A stretch of DNA of 64,000 nt from Bacillota bacterium (GTDB lineage: Bacteria > Bacillota_I > Bacilli_A > RF39 > UBA660): assembly GCA_015059305.1 (NCBI GenBank), contig SVAQ01000001.1:1-64000 (forward strand). Direction: 5' to 3'. Both the position numbers and the translations under genes were made by a program. The notes beneath the pieces were generated by a model, which was not told the origin of the DNA, ran no database searches, and worked only from the letters and a program-made list of their open reading frames with translations. The first letter of the stretch is position 1, and the number at the start of each line of letters is the position of its first letter. Positions 8,828 to 17,392 of the stretch are shown here, in pieces.

Positions 8828-9442
8828 TTACCTCTTATCTAAAAACTTAATATCTATCTTTTTAATTGTTTTATTTTCAATTAAAAAACTTAATTTTAAT
8901 CTACTACTATCATATGAAGAATAATAAATAAAATCATAGCCTTTTTCATTTTTTATTTCCTCTTCGAAATGATAATCAAATATTGGATTACTTTGCGTTA
9001 CACTATAATCTGGGAAAAACATCGACTCATATAAAACTACATAATAATTGTCACATACAACCATTTTATGTGGTTCCATTTCATAATTAATTTCCTCAAT
9101 AGGTTTATCAAATTCAAGTTTTTTATAATCTATAAAACATTTCCCATCTTTCTTATAAACACCATTAGTGTTATGAGAAGAAGTATAATATTCTTTTTCT
9201 TTTACAATATACTCACTTAAATCAATTACCTGATTTTCATGCGTTAACATTGATAGAAAGTCTTCGATAGCCTGAAGATCTTTAGATTTAATTAATTGAC
9301 GATCATAATTTTTGTTTTTAAATAAACCAACACTTAAATCTGCAACATTTCGATAATAGTCATTATTTCTATTTAAAATCATATTAAGTCCAATAACTAA
9401 AATAAATACTGTTCCTATAATAATAAACACTTTTTTCTTCAT
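8828..9442 (-). CDS. membrane-anchored extracytoplasmic protein, unknown
   Basis: A 204-residue protein with a basic start, one transmembrane helix or uncleaved signal (VFIIIGTVFILVIGLNMIL, about 5-23), and an outside domain rich in Tyr, Asp and Lys. There is no lipobox Cys and no recognisable catalytic motif. It is 9 nt upstream of the FAD-dehydrogenase gene, and its start overlaps by one base the stop of the VirB2-like/M23 gene, so the pair is coupled. It may be an accessory partner of that envelope protein; this is inference from position only. Confidence 0.65.
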   Translation of the reverse strand: MKKKVFIIIGTVFILVIGLNMILNRNNDYYRNVADLSVGLFKNKNYDRQLIKSKDLQAIEDFLSMLTHENQVIDLSEYIVKEKEYYTSSHNTNGVYKKDGKCFIDYKKLEFDKPIEEINYEMEPHKMVVCDNYYVVLYESMFFPDYSVTQSNPIFDYHFEEEIKNEKGYDFIYYSSYDSSRLKLSFLIENKTIKKIDIKFLDKR

Positions 9443-10692
9443 TATCCACCTGCCACTATATTAGTGCCACTGCCATTAACACCATACAACAATTGCATTT
9501 TGCTAGTATATAAACCATTTGCATATTCTCCCGAGTAAAAAGTCATATGTAAATGTGGTGCCCAACCGACTGACTGAGCTGTACCTGCAGCGTTACCAAC
9601 AAATCCTAGTAATTCACCTTTTTTAACCGTACGATTACAAGCTCCCCTTGCACAGCGGTACCTAATTCCTGACATATGCGTTAGGAAAATCGTTGTAATA
9701 CTCTTACCTTGAGCTGTAATTGGTGTATTTAATTTTATTGATGCCGAGTAAGCAGTTTCATCACCGCCTCGATTACTTGTATGCCCCCACTCTGAGTATT
9801 CTAAGATACCATCTACAGGAGAATATATAGGTGTTCCAAATACTGCCATTATATCCATTCCATTATGTTCATATACAAAACTATATCTCCCATTTACTGG
9901 TGTACACGGCCAAATAAAGCCTCCAGAATAAACATTATAACTTGTTAATTGTCCGGGAATACTACCATAATTTTTGGGCCAAGCACCAAGTGGCAACCCA
10001 GTTTTTTCATCCCGTGGATAAATAAAATTATTGGGATTTACATAATTATGCCAATAGTTAATTGCAGCAGATGGATCTGGTTCACCGTTTTGATAAACAC
10101 CGGGCTGAGCCACCCCATTTCCAGAACTAGAATATGCTCCGCTTACATTCAAAGCTTGACTTGCAGCAAATTCTTGCGCTCTTTGCTCTTCTTTTTCGCG
10201 AATTTTTTCTTCATTTTCTTTTCGGATGGTGTCAGACACTACTTTTAATCTTTTTTCTAAATTGTTTTTAGCAGTAGCATTTTTCACTCTACTTACTGCA
10301 AACATCGCATCTGAATAATCATTAGGATCAATTGTTTTTTCAGCATTATTTACCGCTATCGTAGCAGCATCTAAATAAGCTTTTTGAATAGATTCTAAAG
10401 TAGCATTTTCAAAACAATTTGTATAATCAGAATCAGGAGCAGCAATATTAATTATTGCGCCTACGAAAGTTGGAACGAAAAAGACACATGCTCCAACAAA
10501 AATTTTTACAAACAATAACTCAACTGCTCCTTTTACAGCTTTTTCATCTTCTTGTATTACCACTTTTGCAAGGGTAATAATCCCAGTAATAACAATAATT
10601 ACCGGAATTATTACTTTTAAGACATATATAACCCGATTTATAATATACATTACTTGTAATATATCAGGATCAGAACATACTGCTAAAAACAT
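9442..10692 (-). CDS. VirB2/TrbC-like membrane domain fused to M23 peptidase
   Basis: A 416-residue composite. Residues about 15-85 hold two hydrophobic helices separated by a short charged loop (IIPVIIVITGIITLAK, then EDEKAVKGAVELLFVKIFVG), which looks like the two-helix TrbC/VirB2 conjugative pilin fold. A charged coiled coil (KEEQRAQEFAASQA, ending near 180) and a Gly/Ser-rich linker follow. The C-terminal 170 residues form an M23 (lysostaphin-like) metallopeptidase: EHNGMDIM gives the first His and Asp, and APHLHMTF the HxH. The zinc ligands appear present, so it may hydrolyse peptidoglycan. Cysteines CARGAC may form a disulfide. No other type IV secretion genes are nearby. The start ATG follows AAGGAAGGTG. 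Confidence 0.8.
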   Translation of the reverse strand: MFLAVCSDPDILQVMYIINRVIYVLKVIIPVIIVITGIITLAKVVIQEDEKAVKGAVELLFVKIFVGACVFFVPTFVGAIINIAAPDSDYTNCFENATLESIQKAYLDAATIAVNNAEKTIDPNDYSDAMFAVSRVKNATAKNNLEKRLKVVSDTIRKENEEKIREKEEQRAQEFAASQALNVSGAYSSSGNGVAQPGVYQNGEPDPSAAINYWHNYVNPNNFIYPRDEKTGLPLGAWPKNYGSIPGQLTSYNVYSGGFIWPCTPVNGRYSFVYEHNGMDIMAVFGTPIYSPVDGILEYSEWGHTSNRGGDETAYSASIKLNTPITAQGKSITTIFLTHMSGIRYRCARGACNRTVKKGELLGFVGNAAGTAQSVGWAPHLHMTFYSGEYANGLYTSKMQLLYGVNGSGTNIVAGG

Positions 10693-10733
10693 AATACACC
10701 TTCCTTATATACCAGTAATATCATATCATAAAT

Positions 10734-12497
10734 TTATTCAACTGTAACAGATTTTGCTAAATTTCGCGGTTTGTCAATATCAAGTCCGCGTAAGTATGCA
10801 ACATGGTATGCTAAAAGTTGAAGTGGCATAACTAGTAAAATTGAATTAACAATTGGATGTATATTTTCAATTACAATCTTATCATCATAAAAGTCACCTT
10901 CAATATCCTGATTAGTCAAACATAAGCTATATGCTCCCCGTGCTTTTACTTCTTTTACATTACTAATTGTTTTTAAAGTTATATCTTCATCGCTAACAAT
11001 TGAAATAACTGGTGTATTTTCCGTAATCAACGAAATTGTTCCATGTTTTAATTCTCCCGAAGGAAATGCTGATGAATTTATATAACTAATCTCTTTTAAT
11101 TTTAAACTACCTTCTTCACATAAACCAAAATCAATTTGCCGTCCTATGAAAAAGGCATTTTCGTGCTTGTAAATCTTTTCGGCATATTTTTTATAATCCA
11201 TTTTTAATATTCTTTCTAATACACTTGGAACTTGATAAAAATATTTTAATTCAGCTTCTTGACCAGCCATTTTTAAAACCAGTAAAGCAAGAAGAGTTAA
11301 TTGAGCAGTAAAGGCTTTTGTAGTAGCTACCGCTATTTCAACACCCGCTTTTATATATAAAGCAATATCAGCTTCTCTTGCAATTGAGGATTCAACTACA
11401 TTAACAATTGCTAATGTATCGATTCCATCTTCCTTTGTTTTCCGAAGCGCTTCTAAAGTATCAGCAGTTTCTCCAGATTGAGATATAAAAATTACTAAAG
11501 TATCTTTATCATAAAATAATTTTTGATAACGATATTCACTTGCTAAATATACACTAACTGGTACATTTAAATATTTTTCAAATAAAAATTTTGAGATATC
11601 TGCAGTATAACAAGCACTTCCACAACCAACAATAAAAATCTTATTATATTTTTTAAAATCTGGCATATTAGAATTAAATTTACCATCAGTCAAATAATAA
11701 TTTAAAATATTTTGAACAACTACTGGTTCTTCATTTATTTCTTTTAACATGTAATGTTCATAACCATTTTTAATAGCATCATTACTATCACCTTCGAAAA
11801 TTTTAATTTCTTTAGTTATCTTTTCAAGATTACTATTATAAAAAGTTAACTTGTCATTAATCTTAACAATATCATTATTATCAAGTAGCATATATTTATT
11901 TGTATATTTTAAAATTGCTGGAACATCAGAAGCTAAATAAAATTCATCATCTTTAACAGCCACAATAAGTGGTGAATTACATCTAACACCATATAGTTCA
12001 TCTAAATTATCATCACACATTACTAGCAAAGCATAACTGCCATGAACTAAATCTTTTATTTTATTTAAAGCTTTTAAAACACTCTTTTCCGCTTGATATA
12101 TTTTATCTATTAAACCACAAAGAATTTCTGTATCTGTTTCACTTTGAAATTTGTACCATTCATTTTCTAGTTCTTTTTTCAAATCTGCATAATTTTCAAT
12201 AATTCCATTATGGACAATCGTTATTTTCCCAACTTTATGAGGATGAGAATTTTCAGTAGACACTTTACCATGAGTTGCCCATCTAGTATGAGCAATTCCC
12301 ACATTGCTACTTTCACCTTCCTTTAAAGCATTTTTTAGGTTGCTAACCTTGCCAATATTTTTAACGATTTTAACTTTTTTGGCACTCTTAAAAGCAACTC
12401 CTGCTGAATCATAGCCACGATATTCTAAAGATTCTAGGCCGCTGATTAAAACAGGAATTGCGTTTTGACTACCTTTGTAGCCAACAATTCCACACAT
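10734..12497 (-). CDS. glmS: glutamine-fructose-6-phosphate aminotransferase (isomerizing)
   Basis: First enzyme of the hexosamine pathway: fructose-6-phosphate plus glutamine gives glucosamine-6-phosphate. The 587-residue protein begins MCGIVGY with the glutaminase nucleophile Cys2, followed by SLEYRGYDSAG and HTRWATHG. The C-terminal half contains two SIS sugar-phosphate isomerase domains (GCGSACYTA; SQSGETADT) and ends DKPRNLAKSVTVE, the conserved C-tail. Slightly shorter than the 600 residues usual in Bacilli. The leader carries a glmS ribozyme (12570-12660), so expression should fall when glucosamine-6-phosphate rises. The start is preceded by AAAGGAAA. Confidence 0.98.
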   Translation of the reverse strand: MCGIVGYKGSQNAIPVLISGLESLEYRGYDSAGVAFKSAKKVKIVKNIGKVSNLKNALKEGESSNVGIAHTRWATHGKVSTENSHPHKVGKITIVHNGIIENYADLKKELENEWYKFQSETDTEILCGLIDKIYQAEKSVLKALNKIKDLVHGSYALLVMCDDNLDELYGVRCNSPLIVAVKDDEFYLASDVPAILKYTNKYMLLDNNDIVKINDKLTFYNSNLEKITKEIKIFEGDSNDAIKNGYEHYMLKEINEEPVVVQNILNYYLTDGKFNSNMPDFKKYNKIFIVGCGSACYTADISKFLFEKYLNVPVSVYLASEYRYQKLFYDKDTLVIFISQSGETADTLEALRKTKEDGIDTLAIVNVVESSIAREADIALYIKAGVEIAVATTKAFTAQLTLLALLVLKMAGQEAELKYFYQVPSVLERILKMDYKKYAEKIYKHENAFFIGRQIDFGLCEEGSLKLKEISYINSSAFPSGELKHGTISLITENTPVISIVSDEDITLKTISNVKEVKARGAYSLCLTNQDIEGDFYDDKIVIENIHPIVNSILLVMPLQLLAYHVAYLRGLDIDKPRNLAKSVTVE

Positions 12498-12569
12498 AAA
12501 TAATTTCCTTTCATTTAAATTAATGATATATCCTTTGTTAAAATTTATATTTTTCTTTTTAAAATATAT

Positions 12570-12660
12570 CTAACGACTTAATTTAAAACCGCTATAGCAC
12601 CCGCTGATATTCGATAGCTATAGTCCTCGTCACCTGTAAACGGCCTTGCGCTATTATAAA
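12570..12660 (-). ncRNA. glmS ribozyme/riboswitch
   Basis: On the minus strand, about 150 nt upstream of the glmS ATG, the conserved core of the glmS self-cleaving ribozyme can be read: ATAATA|GCGC (cleavage expected between 12652 and 12651), then GTGACGAGGAC (12623-12633), then ATCGAA...ATCAGCGGGTGC (12597-12616). In known members glucosamine-6-phosphate acts as cofactor for cleavage, after which the downstream mRNA is degraded. The 3' peripheral domain (P3/P4) is hard to see: beyond GCGG the leader is almost pure A/T. This may be a compact version. The boundaries are approximate. Confidence 0.88.
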
Positions 12661-12698
12661 CAGACTCCTCCATGCCTATCATTTATAATTTATATGAG

Positions 12699-12750
12699 AT
12701 TATAACATATGATCTTTTCATTTGCAAATTAACTAACTTTAGTGTAGAAT
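12699..12750. promoter_or_regulatory. divergent promoters sharing one -35 box (glmS and M3-like gene)
   Basis: The palindromic hexamer TTGCAA (12722-12727) serves as -35 in both directions. Toward glmS the 17-nt spacer leads to TATAAT (12704-12699, minus strand). Toward the zincin gene a 17-nt spacer leads to TAGAAT (12745-12750, plus strand). Both spacings are optimal for sigma-A. The glmS transcript would start near 12692, about 40 nt before the ribozyme cleavage site. Confidence 0.75.
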
Positions 12751-12780
12751 ATGTTCTCAAAAGAAGGGGGTGTCTTTATT

Positions 12781-13839
12781 ATGGCTTACAATTGGGATCA
12801 TCAACTTTTAAAAGAACTTAAGAAAAATCCTGTTGCCAAAAATGATTTACAATATCTTTACGCTTCAATATGGGATATTTTTAAAATATCTGATTGCGAA
12901 CGGTATTCCAAAAAACAAGTTCTTATTCAAGATATGCAATATTTAAGTAACTATCCATTTTGTGAAAGTTATTTAGATAAAATGGATTTTTTTCCAGAAA
13001 TTGATTTTAAAGATGAACGTTTTGAAAATCATTTTTCCGAAGATGATATCTTTGATCTTGTTCATGAATTTTATGAGCAAATGCCTCCGTTAATATATAA
13101 TATTTTTATAAGACAATTTAATCAAAGACACTCTCATTTTAACTTTTCAAATTCCAAATTAAAAACATTTTATACTGGCCATTCTTATATTAGCCCTAGT
13201 ACTGGCGATTGCTTTATTAAAGTTCAAAGAACAGGTAAAATAAGTGATGCAGTAGTCACTGCCCACGAATATGGTCATGTCATTGATTATTACATCCATC
13301 CATATATAACTAGACCTGAATGCTATACTACGACTGCAGAGGTTACAAGCATTTTTATGGAGTTACTTGCGATGGACTTTTGGCAATCTTATGAAGAATT
13401 TAAAAGAGATATTCAAATCGAAAAGGAAAAATTTTACTCTTGTCTACTTGAAAGCGGTAACACTTTACGTGATAAATTTATGATTTTTAAAGAATCTAAT
13501 TACTTTTTTAATGACACAACTTACGGCGATTTTGCATTTGATACTTTTTTTAAAATATTGCGTCATAGTTTGGAATTAAGTCGTAAAGAATTAAATATGA
13601 TTCTTAAAAATCCTGCGAGTTGTATTATGCCCTATACACTTTCTTCATTAATTGCCCTTGAGTTATATCACATCTATCAAACAGACCCAGACTTTGCTTT
13701 CTACTTATATAAAAAATTTATAACCATTAGAGCTAATACAGCACTTGAATTAGATCAAAAAATAAATGAATTAGGTATTCATCCTTCGACGCACACTGAC
13801 ACTTTTATCAGAAAATTAGGCATAAATAAAACCAACTAA
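12781..13839 (+). CDS. M3-like zinc metallopeptidase (short form)
   Basis: A 352-residue gluzincin. HEYGHVID at about residue 162 supplies two zinc His and the catalytic Glu, and the third ligand is the Glu of TTAEVTSIFMEL, 25 residues after the first His. This is the spacing and context of the M3 (oligoendopeptidase F/thimet) family, where the helix reads AEVAS. M3 enzymes are normally about 550-700 residues, so the large N-terminal half is mostly missing. There is no signal peptide, so a cytoplasmic peptidase is likely. The start at 12781 is chosen because AAGGGGGTG lies just before it; the frame is open from 12751. It shares its -35 box with glmS and ends in a bidirectional terminator. Confidence 0.8.
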   Translation: MAYNWDHQLLKELKKNPVAKNDLQYLYASIWDIFKISDCERYSKKQVLIQDMQYLSNYPFCESYLDKMDFFPEIDFKDERFENHFSEDDIFDLVHEFYEQMPPLIYNIFIRQFNQRHSHFNFSNSKLKTFYTGHSYISPSTGDCFIKVQRTGKISDAVVTAHEYGHVIDYYIHPYITRPECYTTTAEVTSIFMELLAMDFWQSYEEFKRDIQIEKEKFYSCLLESGNTLRDKFMIFKESNYFFNDTTYGDFAFDTFFKILRHSLELSRKELNMILKNPASCIMPYTLSSLIALELYHIYQTDPDFAFYLYKKFITIRANTALELDQKINELGIHPSTHTDTFIRKLGINKTN

Positions 13840-13861
13840 TAAACTAGTTGGTTTTATTTTT
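13828..13861. terminator. bidirectional terminator between M3-like gene and ffh
   Basis: Perfect 11-bp arms AAAACCAACTA / TAGTTGGTTTT with a 6-nt loop, followed by ATTTTTTT on the plus strand and a shorter T-run on the minus strand. The M3-like gene stop codon lies within the stem, and the ffh stop is immediately beyond. Confidence 0.85.
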
Positions 13862-15169
13862 TTAAAACGGTAATTTCATATTCCCGTTGCTAATTTCCTT
13901 CATCATCTTTTTCATTGTGTCAAATTGATTTAAAAGACGATTAATATCTTCGACACTTTGCCCACAGCCTTTAGCTATTCTTTGTTTACGAGAAGCTTTT
14001 AGAATCTCCGGATGCTTTCTTTCGTAAGGTGTCATAGAGGTAATAATAGCTTCGATACGTGCCATATCTTTTGGATCGACAGCAACATTATTTAATCCCA
14101 TTTTACGAGCCTGAGGAAGCATTTTAAGAATATTTTCCAAAGGTCCTAGTTTTTTTATTTGATTTAAATTATTTAAAAAATCTTCTAAATCATATTTACC
14201 TTTACGTAGTTTTGCTACATCTGCTTTTGCTTCATCTTCGCTAATAACATCTTCGACTTTTTCGGCGATGGACAAAATATCTCCCATATCTAAAATCCGT
14301 TCAGCCATTCTCGTTGGATTAAAAATAGATAAACCATCCAGTTTTTCTGAATCTCCAACAAACTTAATAGGTACGTTAGTCAAATGTCTTACACAAAGAG
14401 CTACTCCACCTTTGGTATTACTATCCATTTTAGTTAAAATAGCACCAGTTAAACTTAAATTATCATTAAATCCCGAAATAACATTTATTGCATCTTGACC
14501 TATCATAGCATCCACTACTAAAATCTTTTCATGAATTTCAAATGCCTTTTCAATATCTTTTAGTTCTTGCATTAAATTTTCATCAACTTGTAATCTTCCT
14601 GCTGTATCAATAATTATATAATCATGGTTATTTTCTTTAGCGTAACCAAGAGCATCAGTTACAATATCTACAACATTTTTACTATCTTTTTTAAAAACAT
14701 CAATCCCTAATGATTTACCGATTACCTCAAGTTGGTCAACTGCGGCAGGACGATAAATATCACAGGCCACTAATAAAGGATTTTTATGATGATGTTTTCT
14801 AACATAATTAGCTAGTTTACCAGCAGTCGTTGTTTTACCACTACCTTGTAAACCTACTAACATCAAAAGTGTTGGTTTTTTATCTACTATAAGCTCACTT
14901 GTATCTTCACCTAACAATTTAATCAATTCATCTTTAACAATTCCAATAAATAATTCATCAGGTCTTAATTGTTTTTGAACATCTGCACCTAAAGCTTTTT
15001 CTTTAACTATTTCCGTAAATTCTTTTACAACTTGATAATTTACATCGGCCTCTAGTAAAGCCATTCTAATTTCTCTAATTGCACCAGCAATATTATCTTC
15101 GGTAATTTTTCCCATTCCCCGAATATTTTTTATAGCATTAGAAAGTCTATCTCCTAAATAATCAAACAT
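13862..15169 (-). CDS. ffh: signal recognition particle protein Ffh
   Basis: GTPase and RNA-binding subunit of the signal recognition particle, which targets nascent membrane and secreted proteins to FtsY/SecYEG. The 435-residue protein has the N/G domain with P-loop GLQGSGKTTT (about 106-115), DTAGR, and TKMDSNTKGG, then a Met-rich M domain (MKKMMKEISNGNMKLPF at the end). It is a little short at the C-terminus compared with B. subtilis Ffh (446). ylxM and ftsY, common neighbours, are not adjacent. The terminator at 13828-13861 closes the unit. Confidence 0.97.
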   Translation of the reverse strand: MFDYLGDRLSNAIKNIRGMGKITEDNIAGAIREIRMALLEADVNYQVVKEFTEIVKEKALGADVQKQLRPDELFIGIVKDELIKLLGEDTSELIVDKKPTLLMLVGLQGSGKTTTAGKLANYVRKHHHKNPLLVACDIYRPAAVDQLEVIGKSLGIDVFKKDSKNVVDIVTDALGYAKENNHDYIIIDTAGRLQVDENLMQELKDIEKAFEIHEKILVVDAMIGQDAINVISGFNDNLSLTGAILTKMDSNTKGGVALCVRHLTNVPIKFVGDSEKLDGLSIFNPTRMAERILDMGDILSIAEKVEDVISEDEAKADVAKLRKGKYDLEDFLNNLNQIKKLGPLENILKMLPQARKMGLNNVAVDPKDMARIEAIITSMTPYERKHPEILKASRKQRIAKGCGQSVEDINRLLNQFDTMKKMMKEISNGNMKLPF

Positions 15170-15215
15170 TTTATCACTCTTTTCCAGTAAGATTATTTTA
15201 TCATGAAAATTTCAA

Positions 15216-15242
15216 TAAAAAAACTAATAATTGCTTATTAGT
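15216..15242 (-). terminator. terminator of zinc-ribbon protein gene
   Basis: ACTAATAA / TTATTAGT stem with a 4-nt loop, followed by seven T on the minus strand. It overlaps the last codons of the gene ending at 15238. Confidence 0.75.
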
Positions 15243-16101
15243 TCATTAACGATAAGATATTTTCATAAGTTACTGGTGCCTTACCTACAGTAATATTATT
15301 ATCTCTAGTTTGAATTGTTACTGAAGAAATAATATTTTTAACATCCGTAGTTAAAATATCAACTTTACTCGAAGAAATTTGTCCATAAATAATTTTCTCA
15401 CTATCATATTGATAATAAAAATCAACAAAATTCATATTATTAGCATTATATTTAACATACATTATTTTTCTAGAATTTAAAGTTGCTTCTTCTACCATAA
15501 CAATTGGATATCCTTGTTTAATATATTCATTTTTTAACGCTTCTGAAGTTATATGATCTACTTTACCTATCGATGTTTTAAAGATTAACATTGATATTTC
15601 TCCGTTAGTTAATACAACTTCATTAGCTGTTTGACTATAAATCCAATTATCTGGTAGCAAGAATGAATAAGCACTAGTAAGTCCATAGTATCCTTCAACA
15701 CAATCAACATTTTGGGCAGGCGGAGTTACAATTGGACTTTGATTATTATTTTCTTCTAATAATTTTCTATTTTGTAAAAATAAATAAACACTTAATATTA
15801 ATAAAACGGCAATTACAATAAGAAAAAGAATTGTTCCCATATTAATTTTTAAATCGCTCTTTTCCTTCTTTTGATTTTTATCATTTAAAGAAAAAGAATT
15901 ATTATTAATCGGAGGACTTTGAATTGGCGCAATATCGTTGATATCTATTCCTGTTATTGAAGTAATATTATTACTTTGAATTGTATTATTACCACCTAGT
16001 TCATTTAAATTTATACTTCTTGGACCATATAATGAAGTACCACAACCATCACACAAACTAAGACTTTCATTTACTTCTTTTCCGCAATTAGGACATTTCA
16101 T
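15238..16101 (-). CDS. zinc-ribbon membrane protein, unknown
   Basis: The 287-residue protein starts with a zinc ribbon (CPNCG near residue 3 and CDGCG near 18), followed by an Asn/Ser/Ile-rich disordered linker, a single transmembrane helix (ILFLIVIAVLLILSVYLFL, about 90-108), and an extracytoplasmic domain of about 170 residues. A short coiled segment (QNRKLLEENNNQ) follows the helix. The topology of cytoplasmic zinc ribbon plus outer domain is common in Firmicutes but functionally uncharacterised. The ATG at 16101 is preferred over the GTG at 16110 because AGGTG precedes it by 6 nt. It has its own promoter and terminator. Confidence 0.75.
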   Translation of the reverse strand: MKCPNCGKEVNESLSLCDGCGTSLYGPRSINLNELGGNNTIQSNNITSITGIDINDIAPIQSPPINNNSFSLNDKNQKKEKSDLKINMGTILFLIVIAVLLILSVYLFLQNRKLLEENNNQSPIVTPPAQNVDCVEGYYGLTSAYSFLLPDNWIYSQTANEVVLTNGEISMLIFKTSIGKVDHITSEALKNEYIKQGYPIVMVEEATLNSRKIMYVKYNANNMNFVDFYYQYDSEKIIYGQISSSKVDILTTDVKNIISSVTIQTRDNNITVGKAPVTYENILSLMN

Positions 16102-16124
16102 TTTGTTCACCTATCTTCTTATTA

Positions 16125-16153
16125 AAGTTATCATTTTTCATATAAAAAGTCAA
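16125..16153 (-). promoter_or_regulatory. promoter of zinc-ribbon protein gene
   Basis: TTGACT, 17-nt spacer, TAACTT on the minus strand, 24 nt upstream of the ATG. The -35 is good and the -10 weak. Confidence 0.45.
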
Positions 16154-16192
16154 CGCTCCAACTTAGAAATTAACACTTATTTAAGCAAACAA

Positions 16193-16216
16193 AAAAAGGA
16201 TATTTCTATCCTTTTT
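16193..16216. terminator. strong hairpin with T-runs on both sides
   Basis: Perfect 10-bp stem AAAAAGGATA / TATCCTTTTT with loop TTTC. On the minus strand it is followed by seven T and would terminate any RNA arriving from the spoIVB side; on the plus strand it is followed by T as well. Between it and the inverted repeat at 16297-16330 lies about 80 nt with no gene and local ACATGA / TCATGC complementarity. Confidence 0.7.
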
Positions 16217-16296
16217 TCTCGACTAAGCATGAAATACTTGCCGACCTTTTCACTAAAGCGTCATGTCTACAATAATGATAAGGAAAAAACGTACAA

Positions 16297-16330
16297 TGTA
16301 ATATTTAGTTATACCCGTCTAAATATTACA
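16297..16330. repeat. 12-bp perfect inverted repeat downstream of spoIVB
   Basis: TGTAATATTTAG / CTAAATATTACA separated by 10 nt. On the minus strand it is followed 8 nt later by a T6 run, so it may act as a spoIVB terminator. The long symmetric arms would also suit a dimeric regulator. Confidence 0.5.
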
Positions 16331-16373
16331 TTTATATAATAACAAAAAATATTTATTTTGTAAAGTCTTTTTT

Positions 16374-17336
16374 TTATTTTTCTCCTTCTTCGAGCATTTT
16401 TGTTATAAAAAGACCGTATCCTGTTATAGGATTATCCACAATAACATGGGTTAAAACCCCAATGATTCGGCCATTTTGTATTATTGGCGATCCACTCATC
16501 CCTTGAACCACTCCGCCCGTTATTTCAAGTAAAGATTCATCTAAAATTTTTAAAACAATATTTTTGGTAGAACTAGTTTCATTAATTGACGTAATTTCAA
16601 TTTCATAATCTAGAATTTCTTGACCATCTAAAACAGTTTTAATATAAGCAGGGCCAATTTGCACTTCATCGCCTACTTCCAGTAATTGTACATTAGGAAG
16701 CTCAGCTTCATACTTACCAAAAACACCATATTTACTATTTTTATATATTTTTCCATATTCATTAGCATAGTTAAATGATGCTAGTTTACTTCCTGGCACC
16801 CCAGGTTTACTTTTTTGAATCCCGGTTATCGTGTTTTCAAAGATAATACCACTTTTAATTTCGACAATACTATTTGTTTCAGATTCATTTATTTCATGAC
16901 CTAGAGCGCCAAAAATCATCGTTTTGGGATCAATATATGAAAGCGTCCCAATTCCTTTAATCGAACTTTTAACATATAATCCAGTTTTATACTTACCTTC
17001 ACTAAGAACTAATGAAAGTTCAGTTTTCTTTTCATCTTTTCCTCGGCGAAAAACTATTTCAACGCTCCTTTTATCTTCAGCATTTTCAATAGCTTTTGTC
17101 ATTTCCTCAACGGTATTAATATTATTACCATTAACCTTAGTTATATAATCTCCGCCTTGTAAAGCAGGTTTGCCACGGTTATATTTTCCGTCGATTTTAT
17201 AAAAACCGATGATCATTACTCCATCAGTTTCAACCTCAATTCCTAGAGTATTTCCACCAGGAATAACATACTCTGAATATGCATCAGCATTAAGAGGCAA
17301 AAATAAAATAGTTAACAATAATATTAATTTTTTCAT
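16374..17336 (-). CDS. spoIVB: SpoIVB serine peptidase (stage IV sporulation)
   Basis: Forespore-secreted S55 peptidase that cuts SpoIVFA and so triggers pro-sigma-K processing in the mother cell. The 320-residue protein has a signal peptide (to about 19), a PDZ domain (about 35-110) and a peptidase domain. Catalytic residues match the family: His147 in FGALGHE, Asp266 in KILDESLLE, and Ser281 in VQGMSGSPII. It is about 100 residues shorter than the B. subtilis protein, mostly before the PDZ. It lies 56 nt downstream of xseB; in B. subtilis spoIVB lies a few genes beyond xseAB, next to recN and spo0A. spoIVFA and spoIVFB are also in this window, supporting the assignment. Confidence 0.93.
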   Translation of the reverse strand: MKKLILLLTILFLPLNADAYSEYVIPGGNTLGIEVETDGVMIIGFYKIDGKYNRGKPALQGGDYITKVNGNNINTVEEMTKAIENAEDKRSVEIVFRRGKDEKKTELSLVLSEGKYKTGLYVKSSIKGIGTLSYIDPKTMIFGALGHEINESETNSIVEIKSGIIFENTITGIQKSKPGVPGSKLASFNYANEYGKIYKNSKYGVFGKYEAELPNVQLLEVGDEVQIGPAYIKTVLDGQEILDYEIEITSINETSSTKNIVLKILDESLLEITGGVVQGMSGSPIIQNGRIIGVLTHVIVDNPITGYGLFITKMLEEGEK

Positions 17337-17392
17337 ACCTTATCACTCTATTATTATTAACTATTTATCTTATTTAAAACATCCAATATTTA

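Noticed and set aside
16217..16296. SRP RNA or 6S RNA candidate
   Set aside because: The conserved SRP loop motifs (GGAA with adjacent pairing) and a 6S-like bulged long hairpin are not present.
16103..16339. Plus-strand 78-codon frame in the spoIVB-zinc ribbon gap
   Set aside because: Runs through a terminator and an inverted repeat, has no SD, and its composition is not protein-like.
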